64,000 nucleotides of DNA from G963692885 sp964658655 (lineage in GTDB: Bacteria > Acidobacteriota > Terriglobia > Terriglobales > Acidobacteriaceae), in NCBI GenBank assembly GCA_964658655.1, contig CAZZZL010000005.1, positions 89,433-153,432 of the forward strand, written 5' to 3'. Position 1 is the first letter of the stretch; each line of letters opens with the position of its first letter. This document shows, piece after piece, positions 35,674-44,838 of the stretch. The notes under the pieces were generated by a model. The model was not told where the DNA came from, made no database searches, and worked only from the letters and a program-made list of their open reading frames with translations. The position numbers and the translations under genes were made by a program.

Positions 35674-36315
35674 TCAAACTGATTCGTATTTCCAGTTCCT
35701 GCCCTTACCTTCGGCGATCCAGTCTATGGCGGTGGCTACGCGTTTTGCACGCGTCTCGGGGCGTTTAGCATCGGCAATCCAGACACAATACTCGCGACGC
35801 CAGCCTGCACCCTTGGCTTCAAAGACCTTGAGCGCAGCCTTATTTCTCTGGAGGGCGGCTACAAGATCCAGAGGTATTTCGGCCTCGGGCTTGGCGACAC
35901 GCGGCCTGGACCATGCTTTGGTCCGCTCACGTTTGTCAATGGCTTTGGACGCTCCGCGAATACAGGCCACCAGCTTTTTCCGCGGAGGCAGATCGTGGAG
36001 TGACGCAATTCTACCCAGAGAACCCATGGAACCGCTCGCTGCCAGGCCGTCAGCGCGGAGTGTCTGTTCCGCCTCTGCGCCCCAAAGACCGAAAGTGCAA
36101 TGTTGTTTGAAGGCCGACATATTGGCGAGGATGACACCCTGGTAGACAAAAAACGGGCGCGACCACTTAATCTCTTCGACGACACCCGGTGCGGCCTCGT
36201 GCACCGCCTCACGCAGATATCTGAGGATGGGCTGCGCGAAGTCCGCTGCACTACTTATGTAGGCGTCTACCGCCTGCATCGTGGAGGTCGATGCATTGGA
36301 AACCGGCTTATTCAT
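35674..36315 (-). CDS. YdeI/OmpD-associated family protein with DUF1801 domain
   Basis: A 213-residue cytoplasmic protein. The N-terminal half matches the DUF1801 fold (ILRYLREAVHEAAPGVVEEI, WSRPFFVYQGVILANMSAFK, HCTFGLWG). The C-terminal half is the OmdA-type domain, with PLDLVAALQRNKAALKVFEA and the ending REYCVWIADAKRPETRAKRV. The family is widespread in soil bacteria; the biochemical role is unknown. It is downstream of dnaN but separated from it by a terminator at 36390. Confidence 0.85.
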   Translation of the reverse strand: MNKPVSNASTSTMQAVDAYISSAADFAQPILRYLREAVHEAAPGVVEEIKWSRPFFVYQGVILANMSAFKQHCTFGLWGAEAEQTLRADGLAASGSMGSLGRIASLHDLPPRKKLVACIRGASKAIDKRERTKAWSRPRVAKPEAEIPLDLVAALQRNKAALKVFEAKGAGWRREYCVWIADAKRPETRAKRVATAIDWIAEGKGRNWKYESV

Positions 36316-36389
36316 CGCGAACCTCTACGGCCATGGGGTGCATGGAGTTCATTGCGGCGTGGCCGTGAATAGTATGCCTGAAACAGACG

Positions 36390-36418
36390 AGGGCGACGCC
36401 TGTTTCCAGCGTCGCCCT
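36390..36418 (-). terminator. Terminator of dnaN
   Basis: A perfect 10-bp stem AGGGCGACGC (36390-36399) and GCGTCGCCCT (36409-36418) has a 9-nt loop. On the minus strand it lies 53 bp after the dnaN stop and is followed by CGTCTGTTT. Confidence 0.65.
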
Positions 36419-36470
36419 GCCTTGTTTTGGCTCCATCGCCGAACGCATCTTCGCCCTTACGGCCAGTGCC

Positions 36471-37664
36471 TCAGATGCGCATGGGCATGATGATGTAGCG
36501 GTATTTGAAGTCGTCAGCGGGGTCTTCGGGGCGCATCTGGCCGGCGGATTGTGCGTCCTTGAACTCGAGGCGGACTTCGCCGGTATTGCCGGTGGCTTTG
36601 AGGAAGTCGATGAGGTATTGCGAGTTGAAACCGACGACGAGCGGGTCGAAGGTATAGGGCGTTTCGATGGTGTCTTCTGATTCGCCGGACTCGGTCGAGG
36701 ATGATGAAATCTTCATCTCGTTGTTTTCGAGGCGCATCTTGATAGCGCCGGAGCGCTCGTCGGCGAACTGAGCCACGCGCTGGATGGATCCCATCAGGTC
36801 TTCGCTGCGTACGACGGCAAACTTGTTGTTGTCGCGCGGCAGAACGGCTTCGTAGTTGGGAAACTGGCCGGTGAGTTTGCGCGAAGTGAGGGTACGCGGA
36901 CCGACTTTGAAGAAGAGGGTGTGTTCATCATCGGCGAACTCAATGGCTTCCTCTTCGGTGTTCGACAGGAGCGACTGGAGTTCGGACAAAGCTTTGCGCG
37001 GGATGAGCGTCTTCTTTTCGCCGTTGATGTTGGTCAGTGTCTCGCCGGTCTTCTCGATGTGGGCGAGGCGGTGGCCATCGGTGGCGACCATGGCCAGGCT
37101 CTCGGCCTTGAGGATCAGCAGGGCGCCATTGAGGGTATAGCGCGACTCCTCGTTCGAGATGGCGAAGATAGTCTTCGAGACCATGCTCTTCAGGGCAACG
37201 ACTGGAATCTTGGTGAGACCGACGGCGGGAAATTCGGCTACCTGGGGGAAGTTGGCACGGGCCATGCCGACCATCTTGGTATTCGAGCGGCCGGAGCGGA
37301 TCTGGACCCAATGGTTGTCCATGAGCTTGATCGATATATCGCCGTCGCTCAGAAGCTTGATGTAGTCATACAGCTTGCGTGCGGGGATGGTGCAGGAGCC
37401 GGGCTTTTTGACTTTCGCCTTGCAGGAGGTCTTGATGCTCTGGTCGAGGTCGGTTGCGGTGATGGTGAGCTTGCCTTCGGCGCCGCCATCCGGGTCGACG
37501 GAAGCTTCGAGCAGGAAGTTCGACAGGATCGGGATGGTGGTTTTGCGTTCGACCACGGACTGGGTCGCGGTCAACTCGCGGAGAAGTTCGGCACGGCTGA
37601 CGGTGATCTCCATGGCAAAGCCCTGAGCGGTGTGCTGGTCTGTTTCAAGTCCTACGGCTGGCAT
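36471..37664 (-). CDS. dnaN: DNA polymerase III sliding clamp (beta subunit)
   Basis: DnaN forms the ring that holds the replicative polymerase on DNA. The conserved part begins MEITVSRAELLRELTATQSV, with KTTIPILSNFLLEAS, then the clamp folds with TATDLDQSIKTSCKA, IPARKLYDYIKLL, GMARANFPQVAEFP, SRKLTGQFPNYEAVLPRD and VVGFNSQYLIDFLKA, ending IIMPMRI. The MPMR(I/L) end is the family signature. The start at 37664 (MPAVGLETD) is chosen because AAGGAG lies 8 nt upstream; the ATG at 37613 gives the textbook N-terminus and 380 residues, and has only a weak AGGG. dnaA is not adjacent, unlike in many bacteria; see the region upstream. Confidence 0.95.
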   Translation of the reverse strand: MPAVGLETDQHTAQGFAMEITVSRAELLRELTATQSVVERKTTIPILSNFLLEASVDPDGGAEGKLTITATDLDQSIKTSCKAKVKKPGSCTIPARKLYDYIKLLSDGDISIKLMDNHWVQIRSGRSNTKMVGMARANFPQVAEFPAVGLTKIPVVALKSMVSKTIFAISNEESRYTLNGALLILKAESLAMVATDGHRLAHIEKTGETLTNINGEKKTLIPRKALSELQSLLSNTEEEAIEFADDEHTLFFKVGPRTLTSRKLTGQFPNYEAVLPRDNNKFAVVRSEDLMGSIQRVAQFADERSGAIKMRLENNEMKISSSSTESGESEDTIETPYTFDPLVVGFNSQYLIDFLKATGNTGEVRLEFKDAQSAGQMRPEDPADDFKYRYIIMPMRI

Positions 37665-38258
37665 GTATCGGGCTCCTTCGATGCAGATCGCGACTGACCA
37701 CACTCTACACCAGCGCGACCGGTGGAAGACACCGGAGTTTTTGCGGAAAGCAGGGTCGTTTCCCGCCATTTCGCGAGCGGCTACGGCGAGGGTAAAAGCA
37801 CGACTACTGCTGATAAGAAAGAAAAGTAAGTATTCACAGCAGCAGTAACCGTTCGGCTCGGAAAAGTGGGAAAGTCGGGTAAAACACGGTGGCCACGCGG
37901 TTCCGACAACGGTCCTGTTTTCCAAAAGCAGTCACAGGCGGTGAGGGAAAACAGGAAGAGGTGTCAATCCCCCGGATAGTGGTCACCGATTGTCCTAGTC
38001 GCGCACAATCCACAGGCGTGGTTGTGAAGGAAATCCGGTGCGCGGCTAGGAAATGTCGGTCTGTACTGCATTTGCGCAGGACAACTGGACGCCGAGTTTT
38101 TCACATAGCGGATTTTTCCTAGAAATCCACAGGCATTGAAAGGGTGGCGGAAAAGCCCGCTGCATTCCCGGCCGTGAATTTGTCAAAACGGGAAAACGGA
38201 GTCGATACTTCTCCTGATCCTGCTGCTCTGCCTTTTCTTCATCCATCTCCGAGGTTTC
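37665..38258. other. 594-bp gene-free region upstream of dnaN with DnaA-box-like 9-mers
   Basis: No coding signal is seen. The stretch has five 9-mers within two mismatches of TTATCCACA, or close to it: 37830-37838, 38006-38014, 38097-38105, 38123-38131 and the weaker TCACAGGC at 37932. An exact 11-bp direct repeat AATCCACAGGC occurs at 38007-38017 and 38124-38134. Local A-rich patches (GGGAAAAC at 37945 and 38190, GGGTAAAAC at 37877) sit between them. It also must hold the divergent promoters of dnaN and the esterase gene. It is a candidate replication-origin or DnaA-regulated region, not proven. Confidence 0.35.
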
Positions 38259-39335
38259 ATGACAAAGACCAATTTCAATTCAGCACTGTGCGGCGTTCTT
38301 TCCGTTGCGCTTGTCATCCCCTCTGTCAGCCTGGCCGAGACGACCGAAGCGACAGCGCCGAAGAGTAACACGAGCTTTATTGACGCCCAGGGGACGGCGC
38401 ATGTGACCAGGGTGGTGCCGGTGCCGACGACCATCAGCCCGGAGGCACAGAAGTTTCTTGCACGACCGGCGACCGATGAGGATAAGCACACAACACTAGC
38501 TGAAAGGAGAGCAGGTACGGATAAGTGGCAGAACGGGGCGGGAGAGGTTTCGCGCCAGTTGTATCCTGCGACGGTCAAGGAAGAGACAATGGCGGGTGTG
38601 CCGGTGCGGGTGGTTACACCGATGCAGACGCCTGCTGCCAACCAGGCTCATGTCCTGATGAACCTGCATGGCGGCGGCTTCAATTCGGACTCGGGTTCAC
38701 TGACTGAATCGATTCCGATTGCCAACCTGACGCAGACGAAGGTGGTGGCGGTGCTGTACCGGCTGGCGCCGGAGCATCCGTTTCCAGCCGGACTGGATGA
38801 CGCGGTGGCGGTCTACAAAGAGCTTTTGAAGACGTACAAGCCGGAGCACATTGCAGTGTATGGCACCTCGGCTGGTGCGATTCTGACGGCAGAGTTTGCG
38901 GTGAAGGTGAAGCAACTGGGGCTGCCGGAGCCGTCTGCGCTGGGCGTGTTTTCCGGGATGGGGGATTTCAGCCGGACGGGCGACTCGTACAACATCTATG
39001 CATTGAATGGTTTTTCCGGGCATTTTGAGGTGGGGTCGACAATTCCGGAGCCGAGTCCGTATGTAGGATCGACTGATCCGAAGGACCCGGTGCTGTCGCC
39101 AGTGTTTGCCGATCTGCATGGACTGCCGCCGACGATCTTTATCACCAGCACGCGCGACCTGCTGCTGAGCGGGACGACGACCCTGGACCGGGCATTTCTT
39201 CACGCCGGCGTAGATGAGAAGCTGGTGGTGTTTGAAGCGCTGCCGCATGCCTTCTGGAACGAGCCGAAGCTGCCGGAGTCAAAGGAAGCGGACCGGATCA
39301 TGGCGGAGTTTTTTACGAAGCACCTGGGCAATTAG
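38259..39335 (+). CDS. Secreted alpha/beta-hydrolase, HSL-type esterase
   Basis: A carboxylesterase of the hormone-sensitive-lipase family, 358 residues. The signal peptide (LCGVLSVALVIPSVSLAE) points to the periplasm. The oxyanion motif HGGG is at residues 137-140, the nucleophile in GTSAG is Ser204, and the acid and His are in TSTRDLLLS and LPHAFW near residues 300 and 330. An extended N-terminal cap (about 40-110) is typical. The substrate is not predictable. CCGAGGTTTC precedes the ATG. Confidence 0.88.
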   Translation: MTKTNFNSALCGVLSVALVIPSVSLAETTEATAPKSNTSFIDAQGTAHVTRVVPVPTTISPEAQKFLARPATDEDKHTTLAERRAGTDKWQNGAGEVSRQLYPATVKEETMAGVPVRVVTPMQTPAANQAHVLMNLHGGGFNSDSGSLTESIPIANLTQTKVVAVLYRLAPEHPFPAGLDDAVAVYKELLKTYKPEHIAVYGTSAGAILTAEFAVKVKQLGLPEPSALGVFSGMGDFSRTGDSYNIYALNGFSGHFEVGSTIPEPSPYVGSTDPKDPVLSPVFADLHGLPPTIFITSTRDLLLSGTTTLDRAFLHAGVDEKLVVFEALPHAFWNEPKLPESKEADRIMAEFFTKHLGN

Positions 39336-39398
39336 CGGAAGAGCAGATAGCGAAGGCCCGGTCCGCTTGAGGGTGGTTAGCTGGTGGTGCCGGGTGGG

Positions 39399-41852
39399 TT
39401 ATTCGGATCGCAACGCCTCCACTGGTTCAATGGAAGCGGCGCGACGGCACGGAACGAACGTTGCGACAAGAGCTGCCGCGGCGAACATCAGCAGCACCGG
39501 GATTGCGACGATGAGATTGGCGGGAGTGGTGCCATAGAGCAGCGCCGACAGGCTGCGGCCGATGGCCAGGCTCGCGACCCATCCGAGTGCCAGGCCGGCA
39601 GAGACCGGTAGAACGATCATCCCCATCATGAGGGCATACACGCTCTGCCGGGTGGCGCCGAGGGCCATGCGGATGCCGACCTCGCGTGTACGTGCCTCTA
39701 CGGCATAGCTGAGCGTGCCGTAGATGCCGAGGAGCGCGAGGAGCAGGGCGGCTGCGCCGAAGGCGATGAAGATGGTGGTCTGCAGGTGTTCGGGTGCGAG
39801 AGAGTCTCGCAGCTGGTCATCCAGCGTATGTACGCGGGCGATGGTGACGTCGGGGTTGTAGGTCCAGATGGCGTTGCGGACAGCGGCGGTCAACCGGGCC
39901 GGATCCTGCGTGCCGCGTACGAGGAAATGGGGACTATAGGGTGGGTTGTCCCAATAGGGAAGGTAGACCATGTCCGCGGGGGCGAGGCGGAGTGAATTGC
40001 TGCGCGCATCGGCGACAACGCCAACGACAGTGAAGGTCTGGCCGTTGCGCCTGAACTGTCGTCCGAGCGCATCGCGGCCCGGCCAGACTACCTGGGCTGT
40101 CGCCTGCGAGATGATGGCTGACTTGGCGGTGCGGTCGCGATCATCCAGGTCACGGCCTTCAAAAAGCTTCTGTTGCAGGGTTGCGAAGTAGCCTGGTGAG
40201 ATCCATCGATAGTTGGCAAGGACAACATGGTCTGAAGGCTGGCCGACCGGGTCGACGCCATCAATCCAGCTTTCACCTTCGAGGAGCATATAGCTGACCA
40301 GCGAGGCCGACTGAACTCCTGGAAGCTGGCGCAGCCTGGCGAGCACGCCGTCGTCGAAGCTGGCGCGGGCTGGATCAGTAAAGGTGCTGCCTTGCAGGGC
40401 GACATCGGCAGCGACTACGTTGCCGGTGGAGAAGCCTTTATCGGAGGTGGAGAGATGAATCAGACTGCGGGCGAAGAGGCCGGAAACGAGCAGGAGGGTG
40501 GTGCAGGCGAACACCTGCAGTCCAACGAGCGTGCGGCGTAACCGGTTACTGCTGCGTGAACCGGAGGATCGGAAACTGCCCTGAAGGGCTTGCTGTGGCT
40601 GTGCGCGCAGGAGTCGCAGGGCGGGCAGGACGCCGAAGATGAACGAGGCGCCGACGGTGAGCAGGACCGACACGGCCAGGACGCCGATATTGATTTCGAC
40701 TGCGCCGGATCGTGGGATCGCCATCTGCGCAAAGTCAGCGAACCGATGAACGGCGAAGATGGCGAGCGAGATGCCGAGCACGCCGCCTGCTGTGGAGAGA
40801 ATGGCGACCTCGGCGAGAGCGCTCTGCAGAAGCTGTGCAGACGAAGCACCCAGGGCTGAGCGCAGAGCAGCTTCGCGGTCGCGCGCGACGTAGCGGGCAA
40901 GCTGTGCGTTCGCGAGGTTGACGCAGGCAATCAACAGGACACTGATGACTGCCGCCAGCAGGAGCCAGAGGCGTGGAGCCGTGCGGCCAACGATAACTTC
41001 CTTCATGGGCTGGAGGTAGGCGGCAAGCGCGCCTTTTACCGGGCCGTCCATCTGGTCAGGCGGGATCTGGCGGGCGATCTGCTCCTGTAGAACGTTGAGG
41101 TGGTCCTGCGCGGCGGCGAGCGATACAGAGGGCCTGAGGTGGGCGAGGACGACGTAATTGCCATAGTCGCTGTTCCAGCCGAAGTCATTCCAATCAAGCA
41201 CGAGTGGTGTCAGCAGTTCGGGCGATGGCAGTTGTCTTGGTTCAGGGGCGGGCGACAGTTCACTGGCTTTCGGAAAATAGAAGCTCCGGGGAAGGACGCC
41301 GACGACCTGCCGGGTGGTTCCCGCGACCTTGATCGACTTGCCGATGACGTCGGGGTCGCCGTTAAAGAGAGACTGCCAGAGCTGCCAGGAAAGGATGGCG
41401 ACATTGTCGTGGCCGGCGGTTGATTCGCCCGGCAGGAAGTTGCGGCCGAGGAACGGCTGAGCGCCGAGGACGTCGAGAAGATTGGGCTGGGCCATGATGC
41501 GCCCGACATTACGGGGGTGATCGCCGCCAAGGCTCACGCCGACAGAATTCTGCTGCAGGACTGTCAAATCGCTGAAGGTGTCGGCTTGCTGACTCCAGAC
41601 ATTGGCGTGTCGCGGATTGGGACCGGAGTAGGGGAACAGCTTTTCAAGGAATCGCACCTTTTCCCAGACAGCGACGAGGCGGCCGCTGTCGCGATAGGCG
41701 AGCGGCTTGAGCAGCACGCCGTCGACGATGCTGAAGAGCGCGGTGGTCGCTCCGATGCCGAGCGCAAGGGTCAGGACAGCTGTGAGGGTGTAGCCGGGGG
41801 CTTTGAGCAGCTGGCGAAGGCCGTAGCGAAGATCCTGAAGGATGGAAGACAT
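39399..41852 (-). CDS. Orphan MacB/FtsX-type permease (ADOP family)
   Basis: An 817-residue membrane protein with two FtsX-like permease halves and two periplasmic MacB core domains in one chain. It begins MSSILQDLRYGLRQLLKAPG followed by TLTAVLTLALGIGATTALFS, the classic acidobacterial duplicated orphan permease N-terminus, and has LIACVNLANAQLARYVARD plus a second set in the C-terminal half with REVGIRMALGATRQSVYALM, ending EALRSE. No ATPase gene is adjacent. The start at 41852 has AGGAG 6 nt upstream. Substrate unknown; such proteins are numerous in Acidobacteriota and may work in efflux or lipoprotein export. Confidence 0.9.
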   Translation of the reverse strand: MSSILQDLRYGLRQLLKAPGYTLTAVLTLALGIGATTALFSIVDGVLLKPLAYRDSGRLVAVWEKVRFLEKLFPYSGPNPRHANVWSQQADTFSDLTVLQQNSVGVSLGGDHPRNVGRIMAQPNLLDVLGAQPFLGRNFLPGESTAGHDNVAILSWQLWQSLFNGDPDVIGKSIKVAGTTRQVVGVLPRSFYFPKASELSPAPEPRQLPSPELLTPLVLDWNDFGWNSDYGNYVVLAHLRPSVSLAAAQDHLNVLQEQIARQIPPDQMDGPVKGALAAYLQPMKEVIVGRTAPRLWLLLAAVISVLLIACVNLANAQLARYVARDREAALRSALGASSAQLLQSALAEVAILSTAGGVLGISLAIFAVHRFADFAQMAIPRSGAVEINIGVLAVSVLLTVGASFIFGVLPALRLLRAQPQQALQGSFRSSGSRSSNRLRRTLVGLQVFACTTLLLVSGLFARSLIHLSTSDKGFSTGNVVAADVALQGSTFTDPARASFDDGVLARLRQLPGVQSASLVSYMLLEGESWIDGVDPVGQPSDHVVLANYRWISPGYFATLQQKLFEGRDLDDRDRTAKSAIISQATAQVVWPGRDALGRQFRRNGQTFTVVGVVADARSNSLRLAPADMVYLPYWDNPPYSPHFLVRGTQDPARLTAAVRNAIWTYNPDVTIARVHTLDDQLRDSLAPEHLQTTIFIAFGAAALLLALLGIYGTLSYAVEARTREVGIRMALGATRQSVYALMMGMIVLPVSAGLALGWVASLAIGRSLSALLYGTTPANLIVAIPVLLMFAAAALVATFVPCRRAASIEPVEALRSE

Positions 41853-42018
41853 ACTGGCTCCTGATGTCAGAGGGGTTGGAGCACTTGCCGTGCCATTACA
41901 GAGCGGGCGCAACTACTTTGCTTTCAACGGCGGGTTATTTCGCGCCAGGTGATGGGTGTTCGATGGTGGTCGGGGGTCGTCCATGGATGGACGCTGCCGG
42001 TCGGGCTGGGCGCGGAAA

Positions 42019-42077
42019 CGCAGATTCCTCCACTGCGCTCCACTCCGGCCGGGATGACAGGGCAGAGCGGGATGGCG
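42019..42077 (-). repeat. Fragment resembling a dispersed intergenic repeat
   Basis: On the minus strand the intergenic DNA reads CTGTCATCCCGGCCGGAGTG and then GGAGGAATCTGCG. The TGTCATcC...GGAATCTGC frame resembles short repeats scattered between genes in many acidobacterial genomes. Only one copy is in the window, so the assignment rests on recall of the type. Confidence 0.3.
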
Positions 42078-42104
42078 CTTCGAGGTTCTCCTGTCCGGGC
42101 TGAC

Positions 42105-43565
42105 CTAGAGGCCGTTGCGCGTGATCACAGACTTGTAAAACTGGGCGCTTAGTTTTGGGGTACGTTTCTGGGTTTTGAAGTCGACGTAATGGATACCGAA
42201 GCGCTTCTGGTAGCCGTCGGCCCATTCGTAATTATCGAGCAGGCTCCAGAGGAAGTAGCCCTTGACCGGCACGCCTTCTGATACACCGCGATGAAGCTGG
42301 GTGAGGTAGTTGCGCAGATACATGACGCGATCCGTGTCGAGGACAGTTCCCTCGGTCGTGAGCACGTCGGCGGAGGATGCGCCGTTCTCGGTGATGTAGA
42401 TCTCTTTCAGATTCCAGAGATCGTTTGCCAGTTTTGGCGCCCAGTAAAGCGCTTCGGGACCGATGGTGAGCCAGTCGCTGTACATGTGCGGATACGAGGC
42501 CGGGTTGGGCACCACCGCGTACCCTTTTTCGGAACTGTCGGCGCGCACCCAGGTGGGCTGGTAGATATTGATTCCCTGGAAGTCGAGCGGACTGCTGATG
42601 ATCTTCAACTCGTCCGGAGTGAACTTCGGTGCATTGGGGCCGAGACGCTTCAGGTACTGGTCGGTGTATTTGCCTTCGCGTATGACGGTGAGGTAGCCGG
42701 CGTTCTCCTCGCGCATGGCTTTGGTTGCGGCTTCGACATGCTCAGGCGACTCGAAGACGGGCGTGGTGGCGATGACGTTCTCGGCTGAGCCGACTTTCGT
42801 TCCGGGCTTCGCGGCGGCGCGAATCGACTGCACGGCGAGGCCGTGGCCGAGGACGGCGTAGTGATTAAGCTGGGCAACCTGCGCGGCGTTCAACTTAAGA
42901 CCAGGAGCATGGGTACCAAGCCGATAGCCAAGCTCGACGAAGGTGCTGATCTCATTCATGGTCATGAAGTGGCTGACTTTGTTTGAGAGCTTGCCGGCGG
43001 CGTAGCCGGCGTAATCGGCGAATGCCTTTGCGGTATCGCGATTCTGCCAGCCGCCCTTGTCCTCGAGAGTTTGAGGCAGGTCCCAGTGATAGAGGGTGCA
43101 GTAGGGCTGGATGCCGGCGGCGAGCAGCTCGTCGAGCATGCGGTTGTAAAAGTCGAGGCCTTTGGGATTCGGCGCACCTGTGCCTGTCGGAAAAACGCGC
43201 GACCAGGCGATGGAGAAGCGGTAGGTTTTAAGGCCCAGCCCCTTCATGATGGCAATGTCTTGCTTGTAGAGATGGTAGTGATCGTCGGCGACATCGCCGG
43301 TATCGCCGTCGTGTGTTTTGCCCGGTGTGTGCGAGAAGGTGTCCCAGATGGATGGGCCGCGGCCGTCTTCTTTTACGGCGCCTTCGACCTGGTAGGACGC
43401 AGTGGCCGAACCCCATAGGAAGCCTTGCGGGAATTCGCGTGCTGCCGCGATGGTGGGTGTGGCCTGAGCCTGTGCGCTGGTGAATGCAATAGACGGAAGT
43501 GCGGCAGAAGCAGCACTCGCTCCCAGTATGCGGGCAAAGGCCCTGCGCGAAAAAAATCCGTTCAC
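42105..43565 (-). CDS. Beta-glucosidase, GH1 family, exported
   Basis: A retaining glycosidase of 486 residues. The N-terminus has a twin-arginine-like signal (SRRAFARILGASAASAALPS), so it is exported. The family start FPQGFLWGSATASYQVEGA is followed by YRFSIAWSRVFPTG, LYHWDLPQTLEDKGGW, the acid/base TMNE (Glu about residue 205) and the nucleophile ITENG (Glu near 400), then YFLWSLLDNYEWADGYQKRFG. It cleaves terminal beta-D-glucosyl or related sugars; beta-fucosidase activity is common in GH1 and would fit the neighbouring fucose genes, but this is inference. The GTG start at 43565 has GGAG 5 nt upstream. Confidence 0.93.
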   Translation of the reverse strand: MNGFFSRRAFARILGASAASAALPSIAFTSAQAQATPTIAAAREFPQGFLWGSATASYQVEGAVKEDGRGPSIWDTFSHTPGKTHDGDTGDVADDHYHLYKQDIAIMKGLGLKTYRFSIAWSRVFPTGTGAPNPKGLDFYNRMLDELLAAGIQPYCTLYHWDLPQTLEDKGGWQNRDTAKAFADYAGYAAGKLSNKVSHFMTMNEISTFVELGYRLGTHAPGLKLNAAQVAQLNHYAVLGHGLAVQSIRAAAKPGTKVGSAENVIATTPVFESPEHVEAATKAMREENAGYLTVIREGKYTDQYLKRLGPNAPKFTPDELKIISSPLDFQGINIYQPTWVRADSSEKGYAVVPNPASYPHMYSDWLTIGPEALYWAPKLANDLWNLKEIYITENGASSADVLTTEGTVLDTDRVMYLRNYLTQLHRGVSEGVPVKGYFLWSLLDNYEWADGYQKRFGIHYVDFKTQKRTPKLSAQFYKSVITRNGL

Positions 43566-43801
43566 TGTGTCTCCAACGCTGCGCCGCACGGGATCGCGGA
43601 TCAATTGTTCGCAGACCCACGAAGTATATCTGTTTGCGTTGTGGCGAGATGTTTCGCACGCAGAGGGAGACTGCGGCTCAGGTGACGGCTGGGAGTTTGA
43701 TCACGCAAAACCGGGGTGATGAGCGCGAAATCGTTACAGCGAAATTGCATCCTAACCGAGAGTTGTGGAGTTTCTACCAGAAGAATGAGTGAAGGAGTGG
43801 T

Positions 43802-44785
43802 ATGCCCGCGATCCCGATGCGAAATTTTGGCAAGACCGGTGTGCAAATCTCTGCGCTGGGGCTTGGCGGTCATCATCTTGGTGCAGCCAAGGACGAAAAG
43901 ACTGCTATCGAAATCGTTCATCGTGCGGTCGACGGCGGGATCACTTTTTACGACAACTGCTGGGAGTACAACCGGGGCAAGTCGGAATCGTGGCTTGGCA
44001 TGGGACTGAAGGGACTGCGGGAAAAGGCGTTCCTGATGACCAAGGTATGTACCCATGGCCGGGACGGATCGCTGGCTCTACAGATGCTCGAACAGTCTTT
44101 AAGACGTTTGCAGACGGACCATCTTGATCTCTGGCAGATCCACGGCGTCACGTTTCAGAATGACCCGGACCTTTTTATTCGCAAGGGCGGCGCAGCAGAG
44201 GCAATGCTGAAAGCGAAGGAGCAGGGCAAGGTACGCTTCTTTGGATTTACGGGTCACAAGGATCCGGATCTGCACCTGGCCATGTTGGACACGGGCTTCC
44301 CATTTGACGCGGTACAGATGCCGCTGAATCCGTTCGATTCCACCTTCATGAGCTTCGAGCAGAAGGTGCTGCCAGTGTTGAATCGAAGAGGCATTGCACC
44401 GCTGGGCATGAAGCCGATCGGTGGTCATGGAGAGCCGGTGCAGAAGGGCGTGCTGACCGCGACGGAGGCGCTGCGCTATGCGATGAGTCTACCGGTTGCG
44501 ACGACGATTTCCGGTGTGGAGGAGATGCACATCCTGGAACAGAATCTACAGATCGCACAGAACTTTACGCCGATGACGCCGGACGAAATGCAGGCGCTGC
44601 GCGAACGCTGCCGCTATTACGCAGGCGACGGCCGGTTTGAACTATATAAGACCTCGATCAAGTTCGATAACCCGGAGGCGCGACTCGCGCATGACTTCCC
44701 TATCGATATGGCATCGGTTGAGGTGAAGGAAATGGTGCATGAAGTCGACAACAGCGGTCGTGCGTGGCCGCAGGTTTCGTCGTAG
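43802..44785 (+). CDS. Aldo/keto reductase (cytoplasmic copy)
   Basis: A 327-residue NAD(P)-dependent oxidoreductase. The catalytic tetrad is visible: Asp and Tyr in FYDNCWEYN, Lys in MTKVCTHGRD, and His in LWQIHGV. The N-terminus (MRNFGKTGVQISALGLGGHH) is typical. It is the first of a tandem pair; the second copy shares the KVCTHGRD and LRRLQTDHLDLWQ stretches but carries a signal peptide. Substrate unknown. In some fucose pathways an aldo/keto reductase performs the first oxidation, so these genes could act there. GAAGGAG precedes the start. Confidence 0.88.
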   Translation: MPAIPMRNFGKTGVQISALGLGGHHLGAAKDEKTAIEIVHRAVDGGITFYDNCWEYNRGKSESWLGMGLKGLREKAFLMTKVCTHGRDGSLALQMLEQSLRRLQTDHLDLWQIHGVTFQNDPDLFIRKGGAAEAMLKAKEQGKVRFFGFTGHKDPDLHLAMLDTGFPFDAVQMPLNPFDSTFMSFEQKVLPVLNRRGIAPLGMKPIGGHGEPVQKGVLTATEALRYAMSLPVATTISGVEEMHILEQNLQIAQNFTPMTPDEMQALRERCRYYAGDGRFELYKTSIKFDNPEARLAHDFPIDMASVEVKEMVHEVDNSGRAWPQVSS

Positions 44786-44838
44786 AGCATAACCAAAAGT
44801 CTCCGTACAAACGAAAGAGAATCAGGACATCAAAAACT

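Noticed and set aside
36921..37697. 258-residue plus-strand frame opposite dnaN
   Set aside because: Gly/Asp/Val-rich antisense of a conserved gene; no start signal.
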